Positions 63,142 through 64,000 of a stretch of DNA of 64,000 nt are shown in pieces; position 1 is the first letter of the stretch; every line of letters starts with the position of its first letter. The notes below the pieces were generated by a model. The model was given only the letters and a program-made list of their open reading frames with translations. It had not been told where the DNA came from and ran no database searches. This stretch comes from Bacillus sp. NTK034 (GTDB lineage Bacteria > Bacillota > Bacilli > Bacillales > Cytobacillaceae): the NCBI RefSeq assembly GCF_017303275.1, contig NZ_JAFKOJ010000007.1, positions 186,001-250,000 on the forward strand, in the 5' to 3' direction. The position numbers were made by a program, and so were the translations under genes.

Positions 63142-64000
63142 GTGATTATTTATACAACAGGTGACTTACTAAAATCGTCAGCTGAGGCTCTGGTTAATAC
63201 TGTAAACTGTGAAGGGTATATGGGAAAAGGTATTGCATATCAATTTAAGTTGAAATTTCCGGAGAACAATAAGGATTATGTCAAAGCTTGTAAGACAGGT
63301 GAGCTACAGATTGGAAAGCTTCACTATTTTATAGAAGACGGTAAAATTATAGTGAATTTCCCAACTAAAAATAAATGGAGAGCAAAATCCAAAATAGAAT
63401 ATGTAGAAAAAGGACTGGATGAACTCATACCATTAATTGATAATTTAGGTATTCAATCCATAGCTATTCCGCCTTTAGGAGCTGGTAATGGAGGACTAGT
63501 TTGGAGCGAAGTGAAAACGATAATCGAGAAAAAATTGGCAGTAGTAGATGAAAAGGTTCAAATTTACATTTTTGAACCATCTCAAAATTACGTATCACAA
63601 CCAAAAGCAGAACCTAATCTAAGTTTATCAGCGCTTATATTAATGAGTATTAAACATCACCTTAATAAATTTGATACGTTAAGACTTCAAAAAACAGCTT
63701 TCTATATGGATGTGTTTTCTAGGGAAAGTTACTTCAATTTCACTAGACATAAATACGGTCCATACGATAACTCTATTGCCATCATTAGCAGGAATATCAA
63801 AGAATTTCAGAAATATCATGGTGTGATGAATACTGAAGAAGCATATGGGATTCTCTACAATAAAATTGTGAGCGGTCAGGTAGAATTTAAATTGGGAACT
63901 TTAGTGCCATTTATCAAAATAGCAGCAGAGTACGTTAACAATTTAAGTTCTAACCATGAACTGGAATGCTTATCGACAATTACTTATTTATTAAAGGAGA
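63142..64000 (+). CDS. darG: DarG macrodomain antitoxin (runs off the window)
   Basis: At least 286 residues with no stop before the edge. The N-terminal macro domain (residues about 1-150; G-D-L-L-K-S-S-A, V-N-T-V-N, G-K-G-I-A, P-P-L-G-A-G-N-G-G-L) removes ADP-ribose from DNA. The second part (about 165 on; L-R-L-Q-K-T-A-F, H-K-Y-G-P-Y) matches the DarG C-terminal region that binds DarT. GTG start with GAGGTG 5 nt upstream. Confidence 0.88.
   Translation, partial: MIIYTTGDLLKSSAEALVNTVNCEGYMGKGIAYQFKLKFPENNKDYVKACKTGELQIGKLHYFIEDGKIIVNFPTKNKWRAKSKIEYVEKGLDELIPLIDNLGIQSIAIPPLGAGNGGLVWSEVKTIIEKKLAVVDEKVQIYIFEPSQNYVSQPKAEPNLSLSALILMSIKHHLNKFDTLRLQKTAFYMDVFSRESYFNFTRHKYGPYDNSIAIISRNIKEFQKYHGVMNTEEAYGILYNKIVSGQVEFKLGTLVPFIKIAAEYVNNLSSNHELECLSTITYLLKE

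Noticed and set aside
1-64000. CRISPR arrays, tRNA, rRNA, known riboswitches
   Set aside because: No regularly spaced direct repeats with spacers other than the coding repeats at 212-451, and no cloverleaf, rRNA or riboswitch signature was recognised by eye.

Overview
The window reads as DNA from a low-GC Gram-positive bacterium of the Bacillaceae (Bacillus, Cytobacillus or Mesobacillus type). The evidence is strong purine-rich Shine-Dalgarno sites, frequent TTG and GTG starts, many hairpin plus T-run terminators, and Bacillus-type families (CadC, QoxABCD, CtaG, BdbCD, PrsA, YIEGIA, DUF2759, XerS). No replication gene, rRNA or tRNA was found. Many genes look like second copies of functions the chromosome normally holds (Lgt, heme A synthase, Qox oxidase, ResA, CcdA, CcsB, BdbCD, PrsA, TatA, LtaS). 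That suggests a megaplasmid or a large accessory island, but this is inference.

Layout. 0-5.5 kb is decayed: a frameshifted Asp-repeat protein, a broken AHSA1-like gene, XerS, fragments of a CzcO-like flavoprotein, of RadC and of a YtkA-like lipoprotein, and a tiny protein made of six CxxCxGxG knuckles. 5.6-11.8 kb is a metal region: a Tat-exported multicopper oxidase, a ZIP transporter and a TatA in one operon, divergent from cadC-cadA (cadA carries one UGA) and a CzcO-like flavoprotein. 12-21 kb holds a D,D-carboxypeptidase, a TetR regulator, an AbrB-like protein next to a response regulator whose phosphoacceptor Asp is Glu, a broken lgt, a frameshifted C39-like protein, a DUF2759 protein and a complete two-component pair. 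21-26.6 kb holds CzrA/CzcD-type zinc efflux, a ZIP protein and feoA with a split feoB. 26.7-34.8 kb holds a membrane-anchored alpha-amylase-like protein lacking all its catalytic acids, CtaG, a YtkA-like lipoprotein, a broken CDF transporter, a CtaA-like protein, LtaS and a second CDF. 35-39 kb is qoxABCD. 39.6-45.8 kb holds an SLH amidase, CcdA, ResA, the YIEGIA pair and BdbCD. 45.8-50.1 kb holds copC-copD divergent from an intact cadC-cadA. 50.7-55.1 kb holds PrsA, a zinc-dependent phospholipase C-like protein, CcsB and an orphan oxidase subunit III.

56.7-64 kb looks like a defence or stress island: a STAS-ATPase protein, a STAS-like/winged-helix protein preceded by a palindromic element that recurs 641 bp later, a ubiquitin-like protein, an E2-like/E1 (ThiF) protein, a DUF6527-type protein, a decayed IS110 element with a structured flank, and DarT-DarG running off the end.

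Two themes link the genes. The first is handling of Cd/Zn/Cu/Fe/Mn together with export, folding and disulfide or heme maturation of envelope metalloproteins. CadC-type palindromes (ATTCAAA-n6-TTTGAAT) lie in both divergent cadC promoters, so the multicopper oxidase operon and copC-copD may belong to the CadC regulon. The second is decay: about ten genes carry a single nonsense codon or a few frameshifts, and several broken genes have an intact relative in the same window. The most novel-looking part is the ubiquitin-like operon with its possible STAS/ATPase regulatory module; the pseudo-amylase comes next.
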